In this document: positions 12,101-23,700 of the stretch, piece by piece
Layout of the letters: every line of letters starts with the position of its first letter
How positions within the stretch are numbered: the stretch's first letter is position 1
Assembly: GCA_914767715.1 (NCBI GenBank)
Contig: OU612067.1
Coordinates: 1,612,001-1,676,000 of the forward strand
Direction: 5' to 3'
DNA length: 64,000 bases
From: Membranipora membranacea
Taxonomy: Eukaryota; Bryozoa; Gymnolaemata; Cheilostomatida; Membraniporidae
The notes under the pieces: model-generated
What the model was told of the DNA's origin: nothing
Databases searched by the model: none
The model's input: only the letters and a program-made list of their open reading frames with translations
Program-made: the position numbers and the translations under genes

Positions 12101-15100
12101 CACCTGTCTATGGACTGGAGTACCGCCTTCCCTCTACATCGTAAATTTAATCTGGGTAACGCCACTAAGTACATAATCTGTCACAAAGATATGCATCCTG
12201 TACAACCACATCCTGAGAATGTAGATCCCTCTGACGCTGACTATAGCTACAGTGCTAAGGTGAGAGGCCTCGATGGTTATCCCTTTTATCTCATTTATTA
12301 GATATCTGTGAAATGTCTCCTTTATATAAGGTTCTCTATAATCTTCTCAAACCTGATGGAAGGTCTGAGAACAGACATATTCTGATAAATAAATGATTGC
12401 AGTTAACAAATCCAATCCCGTCATATGACTGACCAGATTACATACAGCTCTCTGGTTTAATAACTTGATAGTAACGATAAATATTATATTTCAGGTTATG
12501 CTGCTGTCTCAACCATCAATGCTGGAGATTTACAAGAAATGCTGTTCTTTAGCTGAGGATAATAAGGATGAGGAGTTTACCCACCCCGCCAGAGTTATGC
12601 AGTTTTTAGTTGGATTGAGGGCTAAGAATGAGCCTCTAGCTATTGGTGGACCATGGAGTCCTAGTCTGGATGGTCCAGACCCCGCCACTAATCCTCAGAC
12701 TCTTATTAAGACAGCTATAAGAACAACTAAAGCTCTGACTGGTATAGATCTATCCACCTGTACTCAGTGGTACGTCTCTCTATATACAAACTGTTCTCTT
12801 CGTCTTTTTCACAACAAAAAAACTCAATAGCTTCAGTATTTGTTTAACAGACTCATATTTTTGTCTCACTCAAAGAGGTACATATTCCTTATTGTTATTA
12901 TTAACTGGTAGCTGACTTCACCCCTTCCTGGAGAGATGAGATGTGATTTGGATTAATTGATTAGAATAACTATGACCTTATAAGGTGTGTCACATGGTCT
13001 AACACATATTTCGTTTGGTTGTTTGTGCGGCCTTTTTGCTGCACACAGGTATAGGTTTATCGATATCAGCTATCTGAGGGGTGAGGAGACTCACAAAGGG
13101 AAGACAATCCCAGAGCACACAGAGCATGTAGTTATGTTTCTGCCTGACGTGTGGAGCGTGGTGCCGTCTATGATGGATTATCTAGCTCTGCAAGCTTCAT
13201 ACAAGCGAAGTATGCTGCTCAGGATCGATGACAAGGAGAGAGAGCTCCGTGTGCCGCTGCAGATAACACCTCCTCCGGCTAAGCCTGCTGCTGCATCGCC
13301 ACAGAAACCTGCCGCTGTCGCTGAGGAGGAGAAAGAGTCAAAACCTGCTGCCGATGCTGCCACCAGCCAATCACAGGCACTGATCCAGATTATATTCTAA
13401 CTTATATATTGTATTCATATAATTAGTAGTTATTTCTCTCAGGCAGTCATGTTTTAAGATTAGGAGTTTGGGATAAGCTGTGTTTTCGTAGGATTTACTA
13501 CTAAATAAGGACTTGGCGTTGGTAACTCACCACCAGGGGCTGGAGAGAGTGTGAGACTGTGTGAGAGAGCTGGTTTTTACTTTCAGATTGTGAGATGGTA
13601 GTGGCCCAGCCCTACCTCGGTAGTGGTGCAGCCCTACCTGCAGGAATTGATTTAACAAATTACAACACCATTTTTGTTAGTTTTATGTTGTAGAATTTCA
13701 GGTTCTTCCAGGTTTGTCTTAACTGATATGCCTACATCAAATTACACTATATGAAGTTTGAGAGCATCAAGACCGCAAATACTGTAATATCTCACTCTGA
13801 ACAGTTTCGATCCTCTGAGGGACAAGATATCTACTCACATGACATGATTTCCTTCCTTCCTTTTTTATTTGAGCTGCTATTTGGTTTTAACCGCTTGGTT
13901 TTCCTATGTGGTTTCTAGGATGCAACAAAGGAGGAGACAACCAAGGCTGAGACATCACAGGAGTCTGGTGCTGATACAACCCTAGATGAGGACGAATTAC
14001 TGGAGAAAAGAGAGCCAACACACTGGTCTGAACTCGACCCTAAAACCATGAAAGTAAGTTTCGGACCAAGTTATGTAATTAAGTCTGAATCTTCCAAAAC
14101 TTGAACTAAGCTATGAAAGCCAAGTCTCAAAGGAGTTGTCAATCAATTTGTTCTCAACCAATTAAGCAAGATATTCATTTGGGTCTTCATTTGCCGCTAA
14201 TTAGTATATATATTCATATCTGTTAACAGGTAGTAGAGTTGAGGGCGGAGCTTGAAGCCCGTAATCTACCATGTAAAGGTCTGAAATCTCAGCTACAGGC
14301 TAAGCTCAGTAAAGTTCTGAAGCAGGAGATGGAGGCAGATGAGGAGAAAGGTGAGACTGAGGAGAAGAAAGAAGAGAAGGAGGAGGTCACCAAACCTGAG
14401 ACAGCTACTACAGAGAAAGAGAAGGAGGAGACTAAACAGGTCTGTGACAGGCGTGTCATCTCTCATCATAGCCAGGGTCTGAGATAGCAGTGGTGTTATA
14501 TTTAAAAGCCTTATCAATAAGTTTCATTGCATATGGTTTACATTAGGGTTGGAAGTTTGATCCAATTTGCCTGCGTTCCTAGTTGCTCCTATTCTATTGA
14601 CAGCTCAAGATGGGTCAAACTCCAAATACAGGAAACTGGGATAATACTTGATCTAGGCTGCCAGGTTTTTGTTGTTGGGTTATTGTGATTTTCTTAGCAA
14701 GTTGAGATTCTATGCCTGCTGGCAAATCAAGCAATGCCGATTATCAATGCAGCCTCATAATCAATTATTCATGTTCCTCTTAATTTGAAAAGTAATCTTG
14801 TTCTGCTGAGAGGTGTTCAATGCGTTTCTCTCCAGTGCAAAGTTGGAGCTTGATTATCATTCCATGAGTCAGATATCTCGAGTTGGTTCAAATTCCCATA
14901 TAGTCAAATAAAACTACATAGATATAATTGCAGAGCTTCACACTCCACCCAACTGATTATTTTTCGCTGAGCCATTGAGTGTCCATATTATTCACTATCC
15001 AATCTGCTTGTAGGAGGAGAAGAAGCCTGATACAGCAGTAGAGGAAGAGAAGATGGAGGCCCCGGCAGCCCCGGCTCCTGTTGAGGTAGTCCCCGAGATG

Positions 15101-18100
15101 GATCCTCAGAAGCGTAAAGAGCTGGAAGAGAAAATAGAGAGAGAAATGACCAGATTCAAAAATCACCTGGAGAGAAATTATTGGTTCCCTGATGAGCCTA
15201 CAGTACTGGTACACCCTAACAGGTAACATCACCAGGTTATACTAATACTAACATGTGACTAATACTAACATGTATGTGGTAATATCCTGTGTAATATCAG
15301 TATTCTTAGGTTATACTAACAGCTTATACTACTGTGTATGTGACAATAACTATGGTAGTATCTTTGTGTGCATAGTATGAGTAGTTGTAGAAGTGTATAC
15401 CCATCATCCTTGCGACATGAATATTGTGTATCGAGAGATTTGTACCTAGAAATATGTATTTATTTTCAATTGGCAATTGTGACAGGGATTATCTATTATG
15501 TATTTATTTAACAGAGCGGCTAAGAATGGAAAGTTTGACTGTTCAGTAATGAGTCTAAGTGTACTACTAGATTATAGGCCTGAGGATAACAAAGAGCATT
15601 CCTTCGAGGTGAGTAAGACTTTGCATTACTCAAGTCCTTTTCATCCTTGTATTAGTCTATATTCTAATCTGTCTAATGTTGTACTGAGGTTTGACTTTTC
15701 AAATTCAGATGATCACCCTATAGAGTTTAATCCACTGCTGCCACACAGCCAAATGTGTGCTTATAGAATTCAGTATAGCTCAAAACTAATTTAATGAGGC
15801 TGCAATCTCAGCATTGTCACCTAATGAGCAAATAATTTGCACAAACTGATTGTCAAAATTAGGGTATGAAATTAATTATCTACCGCAACAGGTGACATAG
15901 TTACCGTCTTACTAGTGCAAATTGTACACATCATTGAGTAGATTTCATGCCCTGATTTTGAAGATCAGTTTGTGCAAATTATTTGCCCATTAGGTGACAA
16001 TTATGAGATTTAAGTCTCGATTAATTATCTTGGAGCTATGCAGAATTCGATGAGCACAAATTTGCATGAGTGGCAGCAGTAGTTTAAGAATTCAAAATAA
16101 TAGGATCTGAAAGACAAAACCTGAACAAATAAATGTATTTGTGTATATTATATATATATATATATATGGTTACAAATGTAAAGTTGTATTCATGTTCATG
16201 TATATATTCACATAAACATGTATGTGCATGACTGATTGGATATAAGATGAGGCCAGCTACAGGATTAGCCCTGTCATCCCTGGATGTTGTGACCATGACT
16301 ATGACATAAGGCTTGTATTTGTTGCAGGTATCTTTATTTGCTGAGTCGTTTAACGAGATGCTGATGAGAGATTTTGGATTCTCCATTTATAAGAAGCTTA
16401 ATACTATACCCGAGAAGAAGGAGGAACCAAAGAAAGAGAAGAAAGACGAGGTAGAGAGTGGCAAAAATGACAAGGTAGGTAAATAACAGACTCGTGATAT
16501 GTGTGTGTCATATAGAGTAAGAATATCAGACATAAACATGCCTATGGTAGATACGTATAATATTAATTATGTAAATAAATTACTCATGAGGCCAGAGGTT
16601 ATCCTGTTGAGTCGCGCATGATATGTGGGAGTTGTGCTCCTTATTTAAGCAAGTTCAGAGAGTGGACAACTTTTTATCTTTCCTTGGTGTTATCTGGGAG
16701 TTAAGGAGTTGATGACATACATACCCATTGTGTGTGTGTTTCTTGTTGTGACAATACGACTTTATTAACAGAACGGTAGTACTAAGGAGGGAGATAAGAA
16801 GGGCAGTGAAGGCGAGAAGGATTCAGCGTCTGACACTAAATCTGACTCCGCCGCTGATAAATCTACTCCGTCCGGTGCAGCAGCAGACACCGAGAAGAAG
16901 TCTGACAAGGATAAATCAGCTGAGGCTGACGGGCCTGTAAGTTTACTTATCAGCTCACTAGTTAGACTCCAGATAGATACCTTGTAAATGGAATGATAGT
17001 GTGTACTGTTTGCTACACTAGCAGGAAATTTCCACATGTCTGAATCATCCGAGCACCATACAAACAACTCTGTAGACTGTAATGAGTACTGAATAGTAAG
17101 TATCTCATGGTAATTATGTCATATTGATATGTTCCCTGTTTTACAGGCACGCAAGAAACGCAAAGAAGATGATGACGATGATAAAGTAAGCATAGCCAGC
17201 TCTGCTACAGCAACTACCGACAGGAAAAAGGTAATGTCTGCAAGACAATAAAATCTCAGTTATCCCCCCCCGCCATACAAGGATACCAGTGTTATAATAC
17301 ATACCTGTATGGGGATCTGATCATTCAAGCCTTTTGTGAAAGCAGCTGTTAGTGCTTGCTAGTATTTGTACACTGTAGATTGTGTTCATGTATAGCACTT
17401 TCGTGTTCACGCATATCCTTCTATTATGTTTGTATGTATGTATGTATTTGTATTTATATATGCATGTATGTTTGTTACAGACCGGTAAGGAGGAGAGACG
17501 TAAATGGGTAACAGTAGATAAGGAAGCCCTGTTAGCGTTTGTATATTACGATACGACACATACTGGTTATATAGAGGATAAAGACTTAGAGGATATGTTT
17601 TATACTCTCGGCATGCAGGTGTCCAGAGCTCAGGTATGTTATCGCTCTAACAAACTTAGATATACGTTTAATCAGTTTCAATTTACGAATTTCAATTCAC
17701 TGGAGGATACAATTTCAATAATGTGCAACATCATATCAACAAAAAGTTCAAGTAAAGAAGTTTTAAGTATGAATCATACGCGGGTGTATGATTCACTCAA
17801 TATAAACTGATGAAATTTCGACACCTTTTCTGTTGCATTTAACATTACCAGGAAGTTTGATGAAAGGAGCATGTTTAGCTGATATTCATTCATTTACTTG
17901 TCTGGACAGTTAAAATGAAGAACTTGCTTTAGCTGCTTTTTTGTACCAGTCCTATGAACAGCCTTTGACATTTTTGTGATTTCGTTTCAATCCATTTTCA
18001 AGTGGTCTCTTATGCTGTGTTTTACGCTGTGCTTTACACTGTGTTTTACGTTGTGTAGGTTAGAGCCATTGTACAGAAGCATTGCTCCAGAGATGCTCTA

Positions 18101-19964
18101 CACTACAGAAGATTTACAGATAAACCTGAGCAGAACATCGAGACTGTGCTGGCCAATCAGAAACAGATCGATATAGTCAAACTAGCTAAAGGTATGTACC
18201 CACTAAAGTCCTAAAGCATTCTAATATTTTGTTTATGTAGTCGAATTAGCAGCTTCGAAATATGGCGTTAAATATCCACCCATCTGTGGCATCTGAATGA
18301 AATTACAATGCATGAAATAGATACTGAATCCCCAAATAATGTAAAATGTTTAAATGTTTGTTTCAATGCAATATGATTAGGTACTTGACCATCAACCCTA
18401 GTAATATAACTGTGTGTTCTCATTACTGCAGGTAATAAGATTGATGCTGCCTTATCAGGGGGCGTAGTAGATCAGCAGGGGGAGGCTGACAGTGGTGTAG
18501 TTATGTATAATGGTGCTGTACTGGAGCTGGATAAGGTGATGAGTAAGTTAGATAAGAGCGAGAATAACAGGCTAGAGGTTGAGAGACAGATGAGAACACT
18601 ACAGGATGATAATGGTAAGTATCTTAACAATTAATGTACACTCTTTATATATACATACTACTATATATACATATACCTGTGTAAGTTTGATATATTATAC
18701 ACATATACATATACTATGCATATGCATACTATGTATAACTCAATAATTAATGTATACTCATATATATGCCTAAACCTGTGTAAGTTTACTATACTACGTA
18801 TATTGTACTTGTATACCAGTGTGCAAACCCTTCGTCATTTCAAGTTATCAGTGGTATAGACACCAGAAAACAGTTTTGACAATATTAATTAAAGTAATCG
18901 ATCTCTAATAGACCCCTTAACACTTTTGACCTTTGTTTACAGAATCACTGAAGAGTAAAGCCGAGAGAAGTGATGAGAAAGTTAAGAGATTATCTGCAGA
19001 TCTAAAGAAGACAACAGATAAACTACAGACTACTAAATCTGATAGGAACAGACGTGAGGTAAGAATACGACACAGATACTCTCCTCCGTCTAACCAACTT
19101 AGGAATATCATCTACTTGATATCAGTGTGGCGGATTCTTGTAGTATTCTGGTTTACAGTATATCATTTGAGGTAGTCAGAAACCCCCATTATTTATCAGA
19201 TAATAGGAGAAGTAACTGATCTATCACCGTTTGCTGATTTATTAGCTTGCAGCAGCAATAGAAACATCGGATGCTTGACTCATTATAGATAGATGTGTTC
19301 TCAGCTGAGATTAATCCCTTTCATGGACACATGTTTATTATTGATGCTTATTATAAGGATGAGGTTTCCAGACTGAAGGATATTTTACACACAGCCAGCA
19401 GAGAGCTTCACTCAGTGTCCAGACTAGTTGATAATACTATCAGAGAAGAGAAGGAGGAAAGATCTAATTCGGGGGCGGAGAGATACACCCCCAGTAGAGA
19501 CGCATCATCTACATCAGGTAAGGAGGCTAATCATTCAGCTATAGATTAGAACATCCCGCTATAACTGTGTATTACACCCCTTACATGTACAAAATCTGAA
19601 CACATTTAAATACTAACGTAGCGACTTAACTCCCAACTCTCAATATAATCATGTATGGAGAGGTAAATTCATCACATCGCTAATGTTCTTAACTATATGA
19701 GTAGTAATAACCTATCCGCTATAGTAAGATTTTGACCCGCTGTTGTTTTTGGGAAATATAATTGTGGATTTGTGAACTTTAGCCTCCACACCTAATGGTA
19801 CAGTAGAGAAGACCCCGGCTCAGGCTAACAAAGAACAGAAAGGAAGTGGAGATACTGAGGCTAACAAACCATCAGAGAGCTCCTCCAGCACGGAGACAGC
19901 TGCTGATAAAAAGATTGAAGCTAAAGGTGAAGAGGTCAAGACTGAGCCAATGGACACTAAATGA
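9127..19964 (+). CDS. CCAR1: CCAR1, cell division cycle and apoptosis regulator 1
   Basis: Nuclear co-activator and splicing-linked scaffold. Coding exons: 9127-9175, 9340-9404, 9527-9717, 9909-10008, 10265-10400, 11258-11402, 11569-11766, 12034-12259, 12495-12769, 13049-13376, 13919-14053, 14230-14439, 15014-15222, 15515-15608, 16328-16474, 16772-16936, 17147-17230, 17481-17633, 18059-18191, 18432-18614, 18943-19058, 19358-19517, 19783-19964. All phases agree, giving about 1227 residues (human about 1150). Order: conserved N-terminus (NPPWARQ), S1-like domain (about 76-135; QRVFTGVITKVSDNFGFVDE), Gln-rich region, Arg/Ser-rich segment (about 240-290), DBC1/inactive Nudix-like region (about 300-520; LAIGGPWSPSLDGPDP), SAP domain (about 617-652), acidic/basic low-complexity linkers, EF-hand-like domain (about 925-970), C-terminal coiled coil. 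The intron after 13376 starts with GC rather than GT. The acceptor at 19358 has a weak pyrimidine tract and is the least certain junction. The acceptor at 11258 is a NAGNAG (11258 or 11261). Confidence 0.95.
11471..11560. repeat. Three 30-bp tandem repeats in CCAR1 intron 6
   Basis: Units 11471-11500, 11501-11530 and 11531-11560 share CTGGTTTTTTTACACCTCAA followed by TGTCTCTGCT with one to four changes each. The array ends eight bases before the next exon and so supplies the pyrimidine tract of that splice site. Confidence 0.92.
15796..16018. mobile_element. Foldback/MITE-like element in CCAR1 intron 14
   Basis: Arms of about 75 bp (15796-15872 and 15945-16018) are imperfect inverted repeats around a 72-bp centre. 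Both contain ATTGTCACCTAATG and AAATAATTTGCACAAACTGA or their complements. There is no coding capacity. It looks like a small non-autonomous DNA element, but a clear target duplication was not found. Confidence 0.75.
18012..18057. repeat. Short tandem repeat forming the pyrimidine tract of a CCAR1 splice acceptor
   Basis: About four imperfect 11-12 bp copies of GCTGTGTTTTAC run directly into the TTGTGTAG acceptor of the exon starting at 18059. Confidence 0.75.
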
Positions 19965-20133
19965 TTTTTGTAAAAGAATAGTCGAATCGGAATTATGGTG
20001 TTACATTATGTCATGTGTAAATTGTTCTAGATAGTGGTGATGGTACATTGGCAAATGCTGTAGATTCACTTTGTTATAATGTGTATATAGGTTGTTAAAC
20101 TATTATCATTGCAATATTTGAAGTTTAATATTC

Positions 20134-20148
20134 AATAAACTGTTTATT
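20134..20148. terminator. Nearly palindromic poly(A) signal usable on both strands
   Basis: AATAAACTGTTTATT contains AATAAA on the plus strand (20134-20139) and AATAAA on the minus strand (20148-20143). The plus copy is 170 bp after the CCAR1 stop. The minus copy lies about 620 bp after the stop of the convergent mucin-like gene. Confidence 0.65.
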
Positions 20149-20769
20149 GACAAGAATATATTTCCTACCCTGAATTCTTTTGTAAGAAAAATATAAAAAG
20201 ATTCTGAATGCAAATTAGAAAAACTTGTGCTTACAGAAGTCAAGTAGTGATTATACACAGTAAAGGGCTTGAAGCCTAACTATATTACCATGTGTGGGCT
20301 GTCCTAATCAAAAGGGAAAATAAGTCCTGTAATCATTAGAACAAAATTCACGGAGCCAATGTTATTACAACGCTGTTTGGGAATGTCTAAATTATAGTCT
20401 GTTTGCCCGCCGCCTGCTTTCATGTGAAAACCCGTGGGGTATATAAGGCACACAACCATCAAGAAAAAAAAGAGCGCATAATAGTTAAAAATCATCTGGG
20501 GTGGTCTTTGACCTCCAAATGTTAATCAAAGTCCTCAGGTCACAGAATTATTATGGCATAGAAAATTTACATGAGGGAATTAAGTGTCGAAAATTTTACA
20601 AATGACTAGGTTAACATATTGCAAGGCAGTCTGCCTTGAAGCATGACAGGCCAAAGTGATCAAGAAGTGGAAAAAATAAGGTTGCATTGGCATGAGAAGA
20701 AAACCTAAAGTGCATACAATGATGTAGACAGAACTATGTGGCATAGTTACGACTAATTACTATCTTGTG
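20149..20769. other. Convergent intergenic spacer, probably 3' UTR of the mucin-like gene
   Basis: It is non-coding on both strands. A short open frame at 20304-20495 minus has no domain and no splice context. Confidence 0.5.
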
Positions 20770-23700
20770 TCAGAGTTCAGTTAGTTTACTAGGAGTGGTG
20801 GGACGAGATCGGTGATAATCTATCGTATCATCGAGGCTAGTCTGAGAAGATCTAAAGTGTACACCAGACTCCTCATCTTCTGACATGAGACTATGGAGCT
20901 GTGAGGACCCGCCCACCACATCAGGGAGCAGACGATTATCTGTGCCTGGGGGAGACGCCGTCTGAGTCTGCTTATTAGATGGTGTTTGTGTTTCTTTACT
21001 AGTAGTGCTCGTTGATGCCTCACTGGTCGTAGCAGGTTTACTACTCCCCTGTAAATGTAGAGATATATCAAGGGTTAATATGCTAACTAATGTAGTTGAA
21101 ATATTATTTTTCACAAACAGACTAGGTATTGGCGGCTAGGATTTAGTTAGTAACTTCGATTCGGGCTTGCATTTTTATCTAATACTCGCATCATTGACTT
21201 GCTATTAGATATCATAATACATATTTTATTGTAAGAAGAAACAGGCTGCATGCGGTTTTGTATCAGCTGAGCTACATGGTATAACAACTCAAAATCTCAT
21301 CACGCAAGCAAAGACTAGGAAGTTTGGGAGTTGTCTTTTCTTTTTTTGCACAAAGCAGAACTGAATGGTCATGCTTGGCAAGTTAATCAGTTATCTTGCA
21401 AAAGATCAGCGTGGCCAAAAGCATTACAATCAGCACGATATGTGTAATTTCCAGCTTACTATCAATCGATCTTTACGTGAGCTATATTGTGGCCGCTAGC
21501 GCTGAAATTCGATAAAGTTCTCGGTATATCATCAGTAATTCAATTAATGTATAATTCCAAAGCCATACGTTACAGTGAGACTGCTTCCTCAATGACAATT
21601 TGAGGGATAGTTACATTAGGAACTGTCCTACTTCTTAGTTGTTCCAGTTTTTTATAGTTAACACATCTGTTAGGGAGAGTCGAGACCCCTGGGCAGCCTG
21701 GTAGACTAGCTCCTTTTTCCTTCATTTATCACAGTTGGTTCATGAGAAACGACTGCAGGCATACCGGTCCCGTTATAAAACATGTCCTAATATCAGCAAT
21801 CAGATTTATCATACGTACCTCAAAAAAAGTTTTCATGCCTTCCATCTGAAAATCATTGATATCAAACACAGTCTCGCGATCCTCGAGCGGTCCAGCGCTG
21901 AAATCAGCGACATCCCTGAATCTTCTCTGAGCTTGCAGAGTCTCATCGTTATACTCAACTGTCTGCTGCTGGAGAGCGAGGTGGAAGGCTGAGTTAGCCT
22001 TGAGTAGAGTATCACCTGGGCAGTACTGGGCTATCCTCTCTCGCTCTCTCTGCTCTCTATAATATACACAAGAACAACACATGGTAACAATACATGAGAT
22101 CAACATGTCATCAGCATAATATATCACACATACAACAAGCACTCGAAAAAAATTACATATCACATAACATTGCTGAGTAAAGATATTTATATATAGCCCC
22201 ATGAGTGTGAGAAGTTAGTGCCAGAGGTTATGTGATAACATCACTAACAAGGCTTCTCATTCTACACTTTTTGTATCATCTCATCACTAATATGAAATGT
22301 AAAACTATTCCAACGGCAGCAAAAAATGATGTCATCACAGTCATTGTGTATACACACAATGAGTGTATGTATGTTATTATTATGAATCAGTGTAACGATA
22401 CACATAGATGTACTGATGGGCTGATATGTAGAGCATAGTAACCATCGATCATCACCATATTATAATTACTATCTTATCTGCATCTGATTGTCAGTGCAAA
22501 TCATAATAAGAGACAATAATGTACTCGTGATACATCCTTATAGGAAGGTGACCGATGTCCAAGATGTCCAACACGTTGTCGTTGTCGTATCTAAGTTGTA
22601 AAGATATAAACAGCACTTGAACTTTCACTTTCTTCCGCCATATAAGATAGTGGTGTATGCACACAACGTTTTCTAGTACAATCATATAGTGCAAAGTCAT
22701 AATATAGGTCCTATTCTGTTATAACATTGTATTATGGGAGTAGATATACTCACAGTTTGCGCCGTTTGTACCAGCATACGACTGATACGACGACTATAAC
22801 TATAATCAGTACTATAACAGCTATAAGAAACGCCCACCAGAACTCCTCAAATATGGCCTCTAGCTGTGCTGTGCTACTCGGCTCCACTATAACACAAATA
22901 TTACATGTATAAGTACAGCTACAGGGGGCGGGTATAACTCCACCACAAACAATCCTCACGGCTATCAGTCACCATTAAACTACTGCCATCCTGCGCTTTC
23001 TTTTTTTGTTGCACTTAAAAATCTTGTGTAAAGTGTTCTTAGTGAAATTGGCTGCATGCCCTGCTCTGTTACTGGGTTTTGTTTGGTCTGTGCTATCAGA
23101 TTCCACACTGGTTTTGTAAAAAAATTTCTCTAGGTGCAGGTTAACCGCCTCAACCTTCCTAAATTATTCCCAGATAAGCCAGGATGGCTGGGCCAATTCT
23201 GACATTGGAATATTATTAGAATTGATTATTTTGATGAATAAGATGGACCTGTTTTGAGGCATGTGTAGCACTGGAAATCACAACAAAATTAGCATAAAAA
23301 AGAATCCAGATGTATAATCACAGATTTATCCTTACTCTGTGGTATGATACAGGTAGGTTGTGTTGGAAGTGTCACTTGTCAATATGCTTGATTAAAAGGA
23401 CATGAGCATTTTCTTTTTTAACAATTACCACGGATAGACAATAGGTTATGCCATATAAGATTAATTGAGCAGATTTTTGAGGCGTTGAGATCACGTTTGT
23501 TATCAGTAAACTGTCACCAGATTTGGGTGTTGGCAAGTTCGTCGTCAAACAATCAGCTGTGATATTACACTGTCACACAAAATGAAAACCAGATACACTT
23601 CCCTATATTATGTATATCCCATCCCAAGAGAACTGAGCCAGTTACGCAATCCATAGCACAGTTGCTGTCAAAAAACCATTCCCAGACCAGAGTCACACCC

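Noticed and set aside
17147-17182. Earlier donor (GATAAA|GTAAGC) in CCAR1 exon 17
   Set aside because: It looks usable and keeps phase, but the longer exon to 17230 also fits and has a better overall context; it may be an alternative site, which sequence alone cannot decide.
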